DNA from: JABAAE01 sp905480545
GTDB taxonomy: Bacteria; Planctomycetota; Planctomycetia; Pirellulales; Pirellulaceae
Length of the DNA stretch: 64,000 nt
Assembly: GCA_943788025.1 (NCBI GenBank)
Contig: CALSOR010000004.1
Coordinates: forward strand, 186,001-250,000
Direction: 5' to 3'
The first letter of the stretch is position 1. Every line of letters starts with the position of its first letter. Positions 28,411 through 37,642 of this stretch are shown here, piece by piece. The translations under genes and the position numbers were made by a program. Under the pieces are notes generated by a model, which worked only from the letters and a program-made list of their open reading frames with translations, was not told the origin of the DNA and searched no databases.

Positions 28411-29817
28411 ATGATGCACCCGTTTGACTCAACAGGACTTCGATCGTCTGAATTAATTCAATCGATATGGCAGGCTGGAGTCGATGCCGTCGCAAGTGAA
28501 GTGCTGGTCAAGGATCACCTGACTGTTAACGACCAATGCCTGACCATTGGCAGTGAAATGGTTCCTCTCACAGATTTTGATCAAATTATTGTTGTCGGCG
28601 CCGGAAAGGCGGGGGCAGGAATGGCGAGAGGTGTTACAGAAGTTCTTTCACAAGAGCGATTGCAGGAAAAGTCAATTGTTGGATTCGTCAACGTCCCGGA
28701 CGATTGCATCGAACCCAACCCGTTGATTCAACTGCATCCGAGCCGACCTGCTGGCGTAAATGAACCACGCCAAGCCGGCGTCGACGGCGCAATGCACATC
28801 ATGAACCTTGTCAAATCCGCGAACAAACGAGATCTTGTGATCTGCTTGATTTCCGGTGGAGGCTCGGCACTTTTACCACTGCCGATTGAAGGAATCACGA
28901 TTGAACAAAAAACGGCTGCGACACGCCACCTCTCTCGCAATGGAGCGACAATCAACGAACTCAACCTGGTTCGACGCGCCTTAAGCAAAATCAAGGGGGG
29001 CGGACTGCTTAACGCATGTAATGCTCATTCGATTCATACGCTGATCATTTCCGATGTCATGGGCAATCCTCTTGAGACGATTGGGTCCGGGCCAACGTTT
29101 CCCTGTAAAATCGAATTTGAACGGGTGCTAAAAACGCTTAAAAAATTCGATCCGGATCAATCAAAAATTTCGCCTGCCATTTACGAGGCACTTCATCAAA
29201 GATATTCCAAAACCGAATCAATGGCCGCTCAGAACCCCGCCATTGATATGCCCCCGTTTTCCAACTTGATCATTGGTGACATCTCAACGGCAACGGTCGC
29301 GGCGGAAAAATTTGCAAATCGCCTTGGATTGCAAGTCATGTCAAACTTCGCATCGACATCAGAACCTGGCGTTGAGTTGGTCGCCGAAAACATTTGGAAC
29401 TGGATCTTGCAAAACATGAAGAATCCAAAATCAAGTGCAACTGCGTGTTACATATCGGGTGGAGAACCGACAGTTCAACTGAATCTGAATTCGACCGGCA
29501 AAGGAGGCCGCAATCAACACCTGGTTTTGCTTCTCTTGAAAAAGTTAAGTGAGTCCAATTGGAGCAATGAGAAAAAAAGACGAATTCACTTTTTAGCCGG
29601 CGGTACCGATGGCGAAGACGGCCCCACCGATGCAGCTGGTGCGATTGGAAGTTTCAAGCTCTTACAAATCGCATCGGAAAAAGGAATCTCAATCGAAAAA
29701 CATATTGAGCAATACGACTCGTACAACTTCTTCAAAACTGTGGGCGGGCATTTAATCACTGGACCAACCCATACAAATGTCTGTGATCTACGAATCGCGA
29801 TGATTTCACCAGCATGA
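28411..29817 (+). CDS. Glycerate 2-kinase (MOFRL family)
   Basis: Phosphorylates D-glycerate, usually to 2-phosphoglycerate. 468 residues. The N-terminal domain has IIVVGAGKAGAGMARGV and the phosphate loop CLISGGGSALLPLP; the C-terminal MOFRL domain ends with FLAGGTDGEDGPTDAAGA and NFFKTVGGHLITGPTHTNVCD. The start is ATG-ATG at 28411. It is divergent from acnA, so the shared 276-base gap holds both promoters. The role is probably salvage of glycerate from photorespiration-like or sugar-acid degradation, which fits the UxaA-type dehydratase elsewhere in the window. A 15-nt duplication (ACCAGCATGATTT...) spans its stop codon. Confidence 0.92.
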   Translation: MMHPFDSTGLRSSELIQSIWQAGVDAVASEVLVKDHLTVNDQCLTIGSEMVPLTDFDQIIVVGAGKAGAGMARGVTEVLSQERLQEKSIVGFVNVPDDCIEPNPLIQLHPSRPAGVNEPRQAGVDGAMHIMNLVKSANKRDLVICLISGGGSALLPLPIEGITIEQKTAATRHLSRNGATINELNLVRRALSKIKGGGLLNACNAHSIHTLIISDVMGNPLETIGSGPTFPCKIEFERVLKTLKKFDPDQSKISPAIYEALHQRYSKTESMAAQNPAIDMPPFSNLIIGDISTATVAAEKFANRLGLQVMSNFASTSEPGVELVAENIWNWILQNMKNPKSSATACYISGGEPTVQLNLNSTGKGGRNQHLVLLLLKKLSESNWSNEKKRRIHFLAGGTDGEDGPTDAAGAIGSFKLLQIASEKGISIEKHIEQYDSYNFFKTVGGHLITGPTHTNVCDLRIAMISPA

Positions 29818-30591
29818 TTTAACCAGCATGATTTCACAGGTGTTGCGATTTAACATCCGTAACGATCGCACCAACACTACCGACATCTTGATACAGGTGC
29901 ACTAGGCACCTCTCGACGTCCACGGAGAACCATTCAACCACTATTTTTTTGCATACTTCGTTGGACCGGACTTAAACTGGACCAGTTCGAGTTCAGTGAA
30001 AAAAAACAGAGGGTTCCACCGAATTGACTTGGATGTCGCGAGATCCCTTTCACCCATTTCATATCGACAATGTTAGCGGGACAGGATCCGTTAAGCCCAA
30101 CCGGTTTCCTTGCCGCGTTGTTTCGAACCGCTGATCCGGATTGCATCGACGCTTCCCACTCCTGCCTGATAGCTGCCCTCCTGTCGAGCGTTTCGAAATC
30201 GTTTGTTGCATCATCCTTGTTTCAGACTGGGCTTCAACAACCGGAGCACCGATGACAAACAGTGATGCAACGTGAGAAAACAGGACAGCGTTTTCTCACG
30301 CACGCTTTTGGATGATACTCAAAGGTAATTCGCTTTCAAAACAAGCCGATAAGATTTGCACAATTTACAGTATGCAAAAAAGCGGATGCCCTCCGACAAA
30401 ACTTCCAAACGTTTCTAACACACAGCGGCCTTCGCAGGGGCGATCGGTTTCTGGTTACCGTAAATTTTGCGAAAATGGACATTTTGTGACTTTTTTCTTG
30501 CTTCCGAATAAGAATCCGTTGCATTTACCTTGTGGGAAATCGCAGATTTTGACAAACATCTCCCACCCTAAAACGAACTGGAGAAAAATCT
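29818..30591. other. 770-base intergenic region with hairpins
   Basis: No convincing gene; frames on both strands are short, overlapping and motif-free. Structured elements: AGGTGC/GCACCT hairpin at 29895-29911 and a perfect 11-bp inverted repeat at 30271-30300. The right end carries the promoter of the small lipoprotein. Confidence 0.5.
30271..30300. repeat. Perfect 11-bp inverted repeat
   Basis: CGTGAGAAAAC and GTTTTCTCACG are perfectly complementary across an 8-base loop. No T-run follows, so it may be an RNA hairpin or an operator rather than a standard terminator. Confidence 0.8.
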
Positions 30592-30876
30592 GTGAAAAAA
30601 AACTGGTCGATAATTTTTGGCTTGGCAATCTTAACCGCCAGCGTTGCAGTCGGTTGTCAAACCGGAAATCCATTTAATACCTGGGGCGGACCACCGGCCA
30701 ATCCGTATGCATCGCAAGCGCCGTATCAGCCAGCCGGCCCTGCCGGAGCGAATCCATATGGTGCGCCCGCAACACCGGGTAATGCACCGTCTTATGGAGC
30801 CCCCTCTGGGTATGGTGGTCAGCCGGTCGGTAGCGGCCCCGCACCAGTCAACAACATGGGCTTGGGCAGTCGCTAG
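30592..30876 (+). CDS. Small Pro/Gly-rich lipoprotein
   Basis: 94 residues. The signal peptide MKKNWSIIFGLAILTASVAVGC has a clean lipobox (VAVGC), so the mature protein is only about 73 residues and starts at Cys22. The mature part is a low-complexity Pro/Gly/Ala/Tyr tract (NPYASQAPYQP, ANPYGAPATPG, SYGAPSGYGGQP), likely disordered, in the manner of cell-envelope linker or matrix proteins. It has its own terminator. Function unknown. Confidence 0.8.
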   Translation: MKKNWSIIFGLAILTASVAVGCQTGNPFNTWGGPPANPYASQAPYQPAGPAGANPYGAPATPGNAPSYGAPSGYGGQPVGSGPAPVNNMGLGSR

Positions 30877-30914
30877 TTTTTCAAATCCGGACATTTAAAA
30901 TCAAGTTTGTAAAC

Positions 30915-30941
30915 AAGCGGTATTGAATACCGCTTTTTTTG
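30915..30941 (+). terminator. Rho-independent terminator after the small lipoprotein gene
   Basis: AAGCGGTA pairs perfectly with TACCGCTT around a TTGAA loop, followed by T7, about 40 bases after the stop. Confidence 0.9.
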
Positions 30942-30970
30942 TTCTTGTACCGCGTGCCGGAAATGCGCAA

Positions 30971-32857
30971 ATGAATTCCAATTCCCCAAAGACGGCAGGC
31001 GGCCAAACCAAAATTGACGAAGCAAACAAGCTGAAAGCAAAAAAATCCCACCTAGGCTTTCAAGTCATGATAGCGAGTGGTGGAATCATGTGGCTCTGCT
31101 TTGCGGCCATTACACTTCTTGGCCCCGCATATGATTTTGATGTTGAGGACAACAACCGTCCAATCATGCTGGTTACGGGTCTTTTCATCGCCACCTCATT
31201 ACTTTCCCTGGTTGCCTTGTGGAGCAGCTTGAAAACGAAACGACTGGGTAAAGATTCGTTTTGGGTGCTGGTTTTATTTGCCATAGCGTTTCGATTCGTG
31301 CAGCTTTTCGCGCCACCATTTCAAGAGCTGGATCTTTATCGATACATGTGGGACGGAATCGTCGTATCACATGGCCATTCGCCGTATCGCTTTAGCCCGC
31401 AACAAGCAAACGGAACGGACTCTAATTCGAACCCCGAATTAAAACGAATCCGGACCATTGCAACACGTTCCGAATCAACGCATACGATTCTTTCCCGAGT
31501 GCATTTTGCAAAGTACACGACCATCTACCCTCCGACCAGCCAACTTGTCTTCGCGGCCACCATGGCAATCGTTCCTCGCCATGCCTCTGTTGCAGCATAT
31601 TTATTTGCGATGAAAACAGTGGTCACCCTTTTCGATCTGGGAACAGCAATTCTCATCGCTTACTTGTTATTGCGATTAAAACTTCACCTCGGTTGGTTAA
31701 TTGTGTATGCCTGGAATCCGCTGGTCATTAAGGAATTTGCTAATAGCGGACACCTGGATTCCATTGCAGTCTTCTTTGTGATGGCCGCAGCAGTGTTTCT
31801 GGTCAAGTTCCTGGCTGCAGATCGAAATCATGATGATGGTTCAAATTCGCCAATTCGGAACGCCACGAAAACCCAATGGACCCATCTTTTTTTGTCTGCA
31901 CTGTTTCTCGGATTAGGCTTCGGTTCAAAGATCTATCCGATCATTTTTGTGCCCCTCTTTTTTGCAACCATTTGGCGGATATCTGACCTGAAGAAAGCGT
32001 CCGCCTTTGCTCTGATTTTTGGATTTGTGGGCGGTCTATCGTTTCTTCCGATGTGGATGGAAATCAATCGAACCAAGGAATCCAAACGTGCGGTATTGAA
32101 TCAAACAACCCGTCAAGTTAGTGAATCAGACCAACCGCTTGACATCACGCTTTCCGACACCAACCCAAAAGATCATTTGCGGTTGGAGACGTCAGGTAGC
32201 GAGCAAATCACCAACCGTTCCATCGACGAATCACAGGAAGGTCTTAGTGAGTTTCTTCGAAAATGGCAAATGAATGAATTGATCTTCATGATTGCTTTTC
32301 AAAACCTGAGGCCAATAGATGAAAACCGGACCCTAGATGTGCCATGGTTTCGGGTGCTCAATGAACATTCAAGAGACGCGGTATGCAAATGGGGAGCAAA
32401 CTTCGTTTCGAAACAAGAATCGCCTAATTTGATCTCGCGTATGATTACGCTGGGACTGTTTGCAACAGCATACGGTTTTGTTTTGTATTATTTGTTCAAG
32501 GCGACAACTGCTGGTCGGGAAAGTCATATTCAGTTTTTGTCAAACTGTTTTTGGATTGTTGCGGTCTTCTTTTGCTTGCAACCAACCCAAAATCCATGGT
32601 ATTGGACGTGGGCGATACCGTTTCTGACGTTTTGCAGAAACAGGGCATGGCTGGCCTATACCCCTTTACTGCTGGTTTACTACTTTCGATTTTGGTTTCG
32701 AGAACTCCCCGGGGAATACAATTTCTTTGGATTCACCTATACAGGGACAGGGCTGTTCGACTACTGCGTTGTTTGGTTAGAACACGCCCCCGTTTTTGTG
32801 GCGATCATTTTATTGGAAGGACTCCACCGCTATCGTGAGCGACAATCAACTCTTTGA
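30971..32857 (+). CDS. Multi-pass membrane glycosyltransferase (GT-C, DUF2029/MptB-like)
   Basis: 628 residues from the ATG at 30971. The frame opens earlier with a TTG at 30923, but that lies inside the upstream terminator, so it is not used. About 11 hydrophobic helices. The first luminal loop has FQELDLYRYMWDGIVVSHGHSPY, with the acidic pair expected of GT-C enzymes, and HFAKYTTIYPPTSQLVF follows. YAWNPLVIKEFANSGHLDSIAVFF is the signature of the GT87/MptB-type family that uses polyprenyl-phosphate sugars. A soluble insert of about 130 residues occurs near residue 375. The acceptor is unknown, but cell-envelope glycan or glycolipid is likely. Confidence 0.8.
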   Translation: MNSNSPKTAGGQTKIDEANKLKAKKSHLGFQVMIASGGIMWLCFAAITLLGPAYDFDVEDNNRPIMLVTGLFIATSLLSLVALWSSLKTKRLGKDSFWVLVLFAIAFRFVQLFAPPFQELDLYRYMWDGIVVSHGHSPYRFSPQQANGTDSNSNPELKRIRTIATRSESTHTILSRVHFAKYTTIYPPTSQLVFAATMAIVPRHASVAAYLFAMKTVVTLFDLGTAILIAYLLLRLKLHLGWLIVYAWNPLVIKEFANSGHLDSIAVFFVMAAAVFLVKFLAADRNHDDGSNSPIRNATKTQWTHLFLSALFLGLGFGSKIYPIIFVPLFFATIWRISDLKKASAFALIFGFVGGLSFLPMWMEINRTKESKRAVLNQTTRQVSESDQPLDITLSDTNPKDHLRLETSGSEQITNRSIDESQEGLSEFLRKWQMNELIFMIAFQNLRPIDENRTLDVPWFRVLNEHSRDAVCKWGANFVSKQESPNLISRMITLGLFATAYGFVLYYLFKATTAGRESHIQFLSNCFWIVAVFFCLQPTQNPWYWTWAIPFLTFCRNRAWLAYTPLLLVYYFRFWFRELPGEYNFFGFTYTGTGLFDYCVVWLEHAPVFVAIILLEGLHRYRERQSTL

Positions 32858-33081
32858 AACAGCAGACTTTATCGGCTCTGCTTTATGGTTATTCAACGGA
32901 TTTAAATTGCGATAAATGCATAACGAAACGATTTTATTCTTTTTCGAATAGTGACTACAGCCGTTTGTTTATCGCCTTTTTTTACGCATTCCATCCCCGC
33001 CCCGACAAGGTACATTGCCTTAGTCGGAAGTGGAGTTTGGATTTGCTAAGTTAATCTCATTGATCACCCAGAGGAGATTTA

Positions 33082-33390
33082 ATGAGCAACCGTCAACGTC
33101 GACAATTCACAGGTCATCAAAAGACCGAAATCGTCAAACGCCATCTTTTGGATCGGGTCGCGGTTTCGGATTTTTGTGACGAATACAAAATCCAGCCGGC
33201 ACAGTTTTGCGATTGGCAAAAGCAGCTTTTTGAGACAAGTAAAAAAGCCTTTGAGCGCGGCGTTAATCCCCTCAAAGCTTCAGCCACTCTACAGAAACAA
33301 CGCATCGCCAAACTCGAAGCCATGCTTGTTCAAAAGAACGAAGTCGTTGCCGAACTTCGTAAGGAGCATGTCAAGTTAAAAAAGAACTGA
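33082..33390 (+). CDS. IS3-family transposase OrfA
   Basis: 102 residues with an N-terminal helix-turn-helix of the HTH_Tnp_1 type (RRQFTGHQKTEIVKRHLLD ... VSDFCDEYKIQPAQFCDWQ) and a C-terminal leucine-zipper-like coiled coil (LQKQRIAKLEAMLVQKNEV). It binds the IS ends and normally fuses to OrfB by -1 frameshifting. The run AAAAAAGAAC at its 3' end is the kind of slippery site used for this. Intact itself, but its partner is dead, so the element cannot move on its own. Confidence 0.85.
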   Translation: MSNRQRRQFTGHQKTEIVKRHLLDRVAVSDFCDEYKIQPAQFCDWQKQLFETSKKAFERGVNPLKASATLQKQRIAKLEAMLVQKNEVVAELRKEHVKLKKN

Positions 33391-34160
33391 GGGAACACTA
33401 AACAGCCAGTGGTTTTCCCATGATATCCGCGACGAAGTGATCGACTACGTTGACCGGTGGAAAAAGAAAACAGAGATCGCCGCGAGTCGAATCGTCGGCT
33501 AGATCGGCATTGGCCAAAGCAAGTACTTCGACTGGAAGCAGCGGTATGGAAAATTCAATGAGCACAACGTATTGGTACCACGTGACCATTGGCTCGAGGA
33601 CCATGAACGACAACGCATTCTGGATTTTTAACCCAAACATCCTCTCGCAGGCTATCGCCGTTTGGCTTGCATGATGATGGATGCTGACGTGGTGGCAACC
33701 AGTCCAGCGACAGTCTATCGCGTGCTCAAATCAGCTGGGTTGATGTCTCGATGGAATCAGAAAACAAACATAAAAAAAATGGTTTCGTCCTACCGATTGA
33801 ACCACACGAGCATGGGCATGTTGACTTGGCGTACGTGATTATCTGCTCGAGTTTTTTTACTTGTGCAGCGCCTCTGATGGCTGCAGCCGACTTGTTGTTC
33901 AATCCGAAGCCCGTGATTCGATGAAGGAATCAGGTGTGGAAATTGTTTACAAAGAGCACGTGAAAAGTATCCAAACGCCAAGCCCCGAATCATTACCAAC
34001 GACGGCAGCCGGTTTATCGCCAAAGACTTCAAGGAATCTACTCGGCTTGCTGGAATGAGCCACGTGAGAACCAGTCCATACTATTCGCAGCGCAACGGAA
34101 AAACTGAGCGTTGGCATAAGACGATCAAGCAAGAAAGCATTCGGACAACAGCAAAGATTG
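33390..34160 (+). pseudogene. Broken IS3-family transposase OrfB (DDE integrase)
   Basis: Pieces of one transposase are spread over several frames. WFSHDIRDEVIDYVDRWKKK runs up to an in-frame TAG near 33499. It continues with IGIGQSKYFDWKQRYGKFN to a TAA near 33631. A second frame resumes near 33640 with the YRR/LACMMMDAD-type helix and SPATVYRVLKSAGLMSRWN. Then comes a DLAYV catalytic-core segment near 33830 and a SPYYSQRNGKTERWHKTIKQE segment near 34075-34140. At least two stops and two frameshifts are present, and the final 60 or so residues of the family are missing. Confidence 0.8.
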
Positions 34161-34162
34161 TC

Positions 34163-34297
34163 AATCTTCAATGGTGCTGGGAAGTTGTCATCTTTCCTGA
34201 GTCGATCGACGGTGCGTGTTGAGCATTGGTATCGTTCTGCAACTTGTGATTTAGAAAGCAGTTGAGAAACTGCTGGGGTGATTTGATAGTCCCACAT
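34163..34297 (-). pseudogene. 5' fragment of an AlpA/excisionase-type DNA-binding protein
   Basis: From the ATG at 34297 the minus strand reads MWDYQITPAVSQLLSKSQVA then ERYQCSTRTVDRLRKDDNF and PAPLKI. This is a MerR-like excisionase (HTH_17/AlpA) helix-turn-helix with its usual wing. After PLKI the frame passes into the IS remnant and the text is no longer AlpA-like, so the gene was cut. Such regulators mark integrated elements. No integrase is visible nearby. Confidence 0.7.
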
Positions 34298-34502
34298 TTT
34301 GGATAGGCACCTGAACGGGAAAGAACATCGTTTGAACACCGTATCCCTGTGGCTTCAACAGTCAATCATTGACTGATCCTTTCGTTATAAGTGGCTATGC
34401 AGTCGTGGCAAGGGAGTGGTGAAAAAACAGCCTGAAATAAAACAAAGTATTCATCGCAAACCGATGCACTGAAACGATTTGCGGCCATTGGATTAAAGTC
34501 AG

Positions 34503-34700
34503 TTATGCTGCTTTGCCGTTGGGCTGTTTCGCGGCATCGCGGGCCATTCTTCCAAGTAGATATTCGGCAGAAGTACCACCCTTGTTAAAACGGTTTACAT
34601 TGTCAACCGTTTTACTCCCCCTGCCTGTTCCTGCCGATGGTGCAGCAATCGGCTTTATCTGTCCCGCCGTGATGTTGTTGACCGCAGCATCGGTTGACCG
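34503..34700 (-). pseudogene. 3' fragment of an unrecognised accessory protein
   Basis: The minus frame is open from the codon after a TAA (34701-34703) to a TAA at 34503-34505 with no start codon. It reads as a plausible protein tail: ITAGQIKPIAAPSAGTGRG, then RFNKGGTSAEYLLGRMARDA and AKQPNGKAA. The GTSAEYLxxRxARD pattern is the kind seen in phage- or plasmid-type proteins, from memory. The 63-codon plus-strand frame over it is its shadow. Confidence 0.5.
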
Positions 34701-34731
34701 TTAATCAGCCTCCTCTTTTCCGTTAAACGGA

Positions 34732-35148
34732 CTAATCGTCCCTGGCATCGGCCAGCGTTTGGTGATCCTCACAATATTCTCCGTGTGTTGCAATCTTTTT
34801 GCCACATTCGCGACACTTTTTTCCTGTATTACTATTACCCCCCACATGGCTAGGTGTCTTGGCGTACACACTATCAGCCATTGGGCTTGGAGAAGGGATT
34901 TCTAGAACTCCGTCAGGGATTGGCTGAATTCTGTCTTCACGTTCCGCTTTACGGACCACTTCAGCGTCCGCTTCAGGGGCCGCTGCCGCGCCCGCTGAAT
35001 AAAATAACAGTATATCGTTGCCCGCACCGTTCCCTCGACGAAATAACTTCTTCCCAAATTTTTTAAATTTTGATTTAATCGACTTTGTTATAGAAAACGC
35101 CTCCTGCAGATCTTCCGCAAGGTCGTTACCACTCGAATCGCTAGACAT
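34732..35148 (-). CDS. Small protein with C-terminal zinc ribbon, accessory region
   Basis: 138 residues. An N-terminal basic helix (KSIKSKFKKFGKKLFRRG) is followed by an acidic, Pro-rich linker. The C-terminal KKCRECGKKIATHGEYCEDH has the spacing C-x2-C-x10-C-x2-H of a small zinc ribbon. Start ATG at 35148 with AGAGGA upstream. It is 64 bases downstream of the broken repeat gene on the same strand, so they were probably one operon. No known family recognised; a chaperone or adaptor role for the neighbouring effector-like protein is a guess. Confidence 0.65.
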   Translation of the reverse strand: MSSDSSGNDLAEDLQEAFSITKSIKSKFKKFGKKLFRRGNGAGNDILLFYSAGAAAAPEADAEVVRKAEREDRIQPIPDGVLEIPSPSPMADSVYAKTPSHVGGNSNTGKKCRECGKKIATHGEYCEDHQTLADARDD

Positions 35149-35212
35149 TTATATGATCCTCTTATAATTTGTGTTCTTTTATTGTTTGTCGGAGTCGACT
35201 AGAAATATCCAG

Positions 35213-36686
35213 TTACGCCGCGTGACGCTGCATCTCATTTTCTAGCTTGTTCAGTGCGTCATGAAGCGACGAAACCAATGTGGTATTCTTGTGCTGATCT
35301 AAGACTTTTAAAACTGCATTTGTGTTGACAAAAGATCGGTAGTTGTTGACCGCATCCAGTACTTTGGTTGCAGCTCTCTGCCGACCAACGCCATCCGAGC
35401 CATTGAATTCAAATAGAGAAGCTTGCATCGAAACATAGATCCCTCCTTGGTCCTCAGCGAGCTCGTGCAATCCAACACCACCAATTTCCTGAAGGTACGG
35501 CTGAGACGAATTTCGCAGCTCAGCCGATAGCTTGTTCAGTTGATCATCCACCGATTCTTTTGCGTCCCGCCATACGGCCAGAACATCCGTTGCAGTGTCA
35601 GTCGCCGAGTCGGGTTCTGAATCGGTAACCGAGTTGGCGGCTGAATTGAGCAAATCATCAGCCTGATCCAACAACGCGTTGGCTTGAACAAAATCCGCTT
35701 TACGGGCAAATACGTTCGCTTCGCTGGCCTTGAGCTTGGCCTCGCCACCGGCCGATGTTCCGGCAGCCGCCTTTAACTGAGCGACCAATGCCGTCAGCCG
35801 GACCTTGAACTGATCCGCCAATGAAGTATCGGTCTCGGGCGCAGGACTCTAGGTGGAATCAGAAGCCGAATTGAGCAAATCATCAGCCTGATCCAACAGC
35901 GTGTTGGCTTGAACAAAATCCGCTTTACGGGCAAACACGTTCGCTTCGCTGGCCTTGAGCTTGGCCTCGCCACCGGCCGATGTTCCGGCAGCCGCCTTTC
36001 AGCCGAGCGACCAATGCCGTCAGCCGGACCTTGAACTGATCCGCCAATGAAGTATCGGTCTCGGGCGCAGGACTCTAGGTGGAATCAGAAGCCGAATTGA
36101 GCAAATCATCAGCCTGATCCAACAGCGCGTTGGCTTGAACAAAATCCTCTTTGCGGGCAAACACGTTCGCTTCGCTCGCCTTGAGTTTGGCCTCGCCACC
36201 TGCCGGTGTTCCCGCAGCCGCTTTCAGCCGAGCGACCAAGGCCGTCAGCCGTACCTTGAACTGGTCCGCCAGTGAACTATCGGTTGCTGTGGAATCGCTT
36301 TCCGCTGGAGAAGTATCACCGGTTGAATCAACGTCGTCGTCGGATTCGTCGACCTCTGGGAGATCAGTGACAATCTGGTAGCTGGGCTTGATTTTCATAT
36401 CCGCTTCGGTCTTGAGAAAATCCTTTAGAGTTATCTCTTTACTCGGCGCCTCATCAAAACCATCGCTGCTCGACAAAATAAAAGCAATTTCTAGTCCATT
36501 TCCATTCACCACACCGTGATAGAACTGGCCCTTGCCTTCCTTCAACGCCCGCTTCTTATAATTCCGAGCCTCTCCTTTTTTGTAAACGATCATGCTCAGG
36601 ATTTTGGCGTTCCTACAAATCATCACAAACTTCCGCGCCTTGCCCTTTTTGACTTCTTCAAGAAACTTTTTGCTTTCCGTATCCAT
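35213..36686 (-). pseudogene. Repeat-containing effector-like protein, split by amber codons and a frameshift
   Basis: The 5' part starts at ATG 36686 with a beta-rich domain (ARKFVMICRNAKILSMIVYKK ... GQFYHGVVNGNGLEIAFIL) and an acidic linker. Then come three copies of a 75-residue helical unit, ADQFKVRLTALVARLKAAAG ... FVQANALLDQADDLLNSA. The 3' part ends in a helical domain (AVWRDAKESVDDQLNKLSAEL ... NYRSFVNTNAVLKVLDQHKN). The first copy ends at an in-frame TAG (36075-36077) and the second at another (35849-35851). The middle copy also has one extra base near 36000. The domain order recalls, from memory, effector-like proteins linked to secretion systems in proteobacteria. In its present form it would yield two partial proteins (36075-36686 and, from a TTG, 35213-35821). 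Confidence 0.7.
35640..36275. repeat. Three near-identical 225-nt tandem repeats
   Basis: Copies lie at about 36075-36275, 35849-36058 and 35640-35823, read on the minus strand. The last two TAG-flanking segments (about 35831-35899 and 36057-36125) are almost identical over 69 bases, including the TAG. The spacing between the two TAG codons is 226, one more than 75 codons, which reflects the extra base in the middle copy. Confidence 0.9.
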
Positions 36687-37087
36687 TGCTCTTTAACTTT
36701 CTTTCGTCAGGTCACTTCGCAGGAAATCGGTTAATTTCACAACAATTGGTCCGATGAACCAGCCGTTTTCTTACCTATTGATCATTGCTATTTGTTTAAA
36801 ATCACAACTTGTATTGCCGCGCAAAACATTATCCACCGCAACATAAACTAGTGCAACATAAATTCTCTCGAATCAAATTGGCAGCACTCCATGCTGCTAG
36901 AACGAATCGAAGCTGGATCGATCAAACGGGGGATGTGTTTGCGAAAATGCCTGCAAACCACTTTCACCATTGCGAGTTTTCCTCTGGACGTTGATCGTGA
37001 TAGTCATACTACCGGGTACGGATCGTGCTTCGAAATTACCGAGCGTTCTACGCGAGCTATATTAAAAACGTGATTTAAAGTCACCTA
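36687..37087. other. 400-base gap, no recognised gene
   Basis: AT-rich, with several stops in all frames. It contains a diverged direct repeat around TTTATGTTGC on the minus strand. It probably carries the promoter of the broken repeat gene. Confidence 0.5.
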
Positions 37088-37524
37088 CTATTCAACGTTT
37101 CTCGCTGAAAAACTGCTGCCATTCTTCGCCTTTAAGACACAGTGGTAGACCTGTTTGCCTTTGATGACCAAGATGTCTCCAGGCTGGTAGTTTTGATCGC
37201 CCTTCGGTTGGAGCAATCCTTTACGTGAGAGAGCTTACAGTCTTCCCACCGGCCAAAGGGGCCGCTCTCCAGTTTGTACTCGCTTAAGTCGACCTTTCTT
37301 CCTGATCGACACACATTTCGTCATCAGCACTTGGTGGTGCCGGCGGGCCGTACGGCGCGTAGTCGCCCTCAGCGGATCCGCCGCACTCCTCTTCCATGTT
37401 TAAATTTGCGGTTGGTGCGACGTCATCACTCCGAGCGGAAGCCTCGTCGATGCAAATGCCGCCATCATGCGGGACATACGAACTAGTCGGAGCGGCTCCA
37501 GAAGCATAAAAGCAAAGGTATAGT
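37088..37524 (-). pseudogene. Frameshifted gene of unknown family
   Basis: Three frames on the minus strand join into one readable protein. From 37524: FYASGAAPTSSYVPHDGG, ICIDEASARSDDVAPTAN, EEECGGSAEGDYAPYGPP and ADDEMCVDQEERST, then TAA. The second frame gives KVDLSEYKLESGPFGRWED. The third gives QPKGDQNYQPGDILVIKGK and VYHCVLKAKNGSSFSARNVE to the TAG at 37088. The amino-acid composition is that of a real protein, with a PGDxLxIKG turn as in small beta-barrel proteins. At least two indels break it. Family not recognised. Confidence 0.5.
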
Positions 37525-37642
37525 TAGATTCCACTTGCTTGCTCGGATAGCGAATCAGGCTCCTTGTGTTCGGTTTTTTATTAATCATTAGGACATCAGG
37601 TAACGTAGATAGCAGTGCCTACACCTCGATACGGCTGGCAGT

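Larger units (their letters stand above)
33060..34162 (+). mobile_element. Remnant of an IS3-type insertion sequence
   Basis: An intact orfA, a broken orfB and no 3' end. Terminal inverted repeats were not found, and the left limit is set just before the orfA ribosome site (AGAGGAG). The right end is lost: orfB stops at about 34160 where unrelated minus-strand AlpA-like sequence begins. Confidence 0.75.

Noticed and set aside
34513..34704. 63-codon plus-strand frame
   Set aside because: It is the shadow of the minus-strand fragment with a GTSAEYL motif, which reads more like protein.
35849..36077. Programmed read-through or recoding of the two TAG codons
   Set aside because: The middle repeat also has a frameshift, so read-through alone would not restore the protein; decay is simpler.
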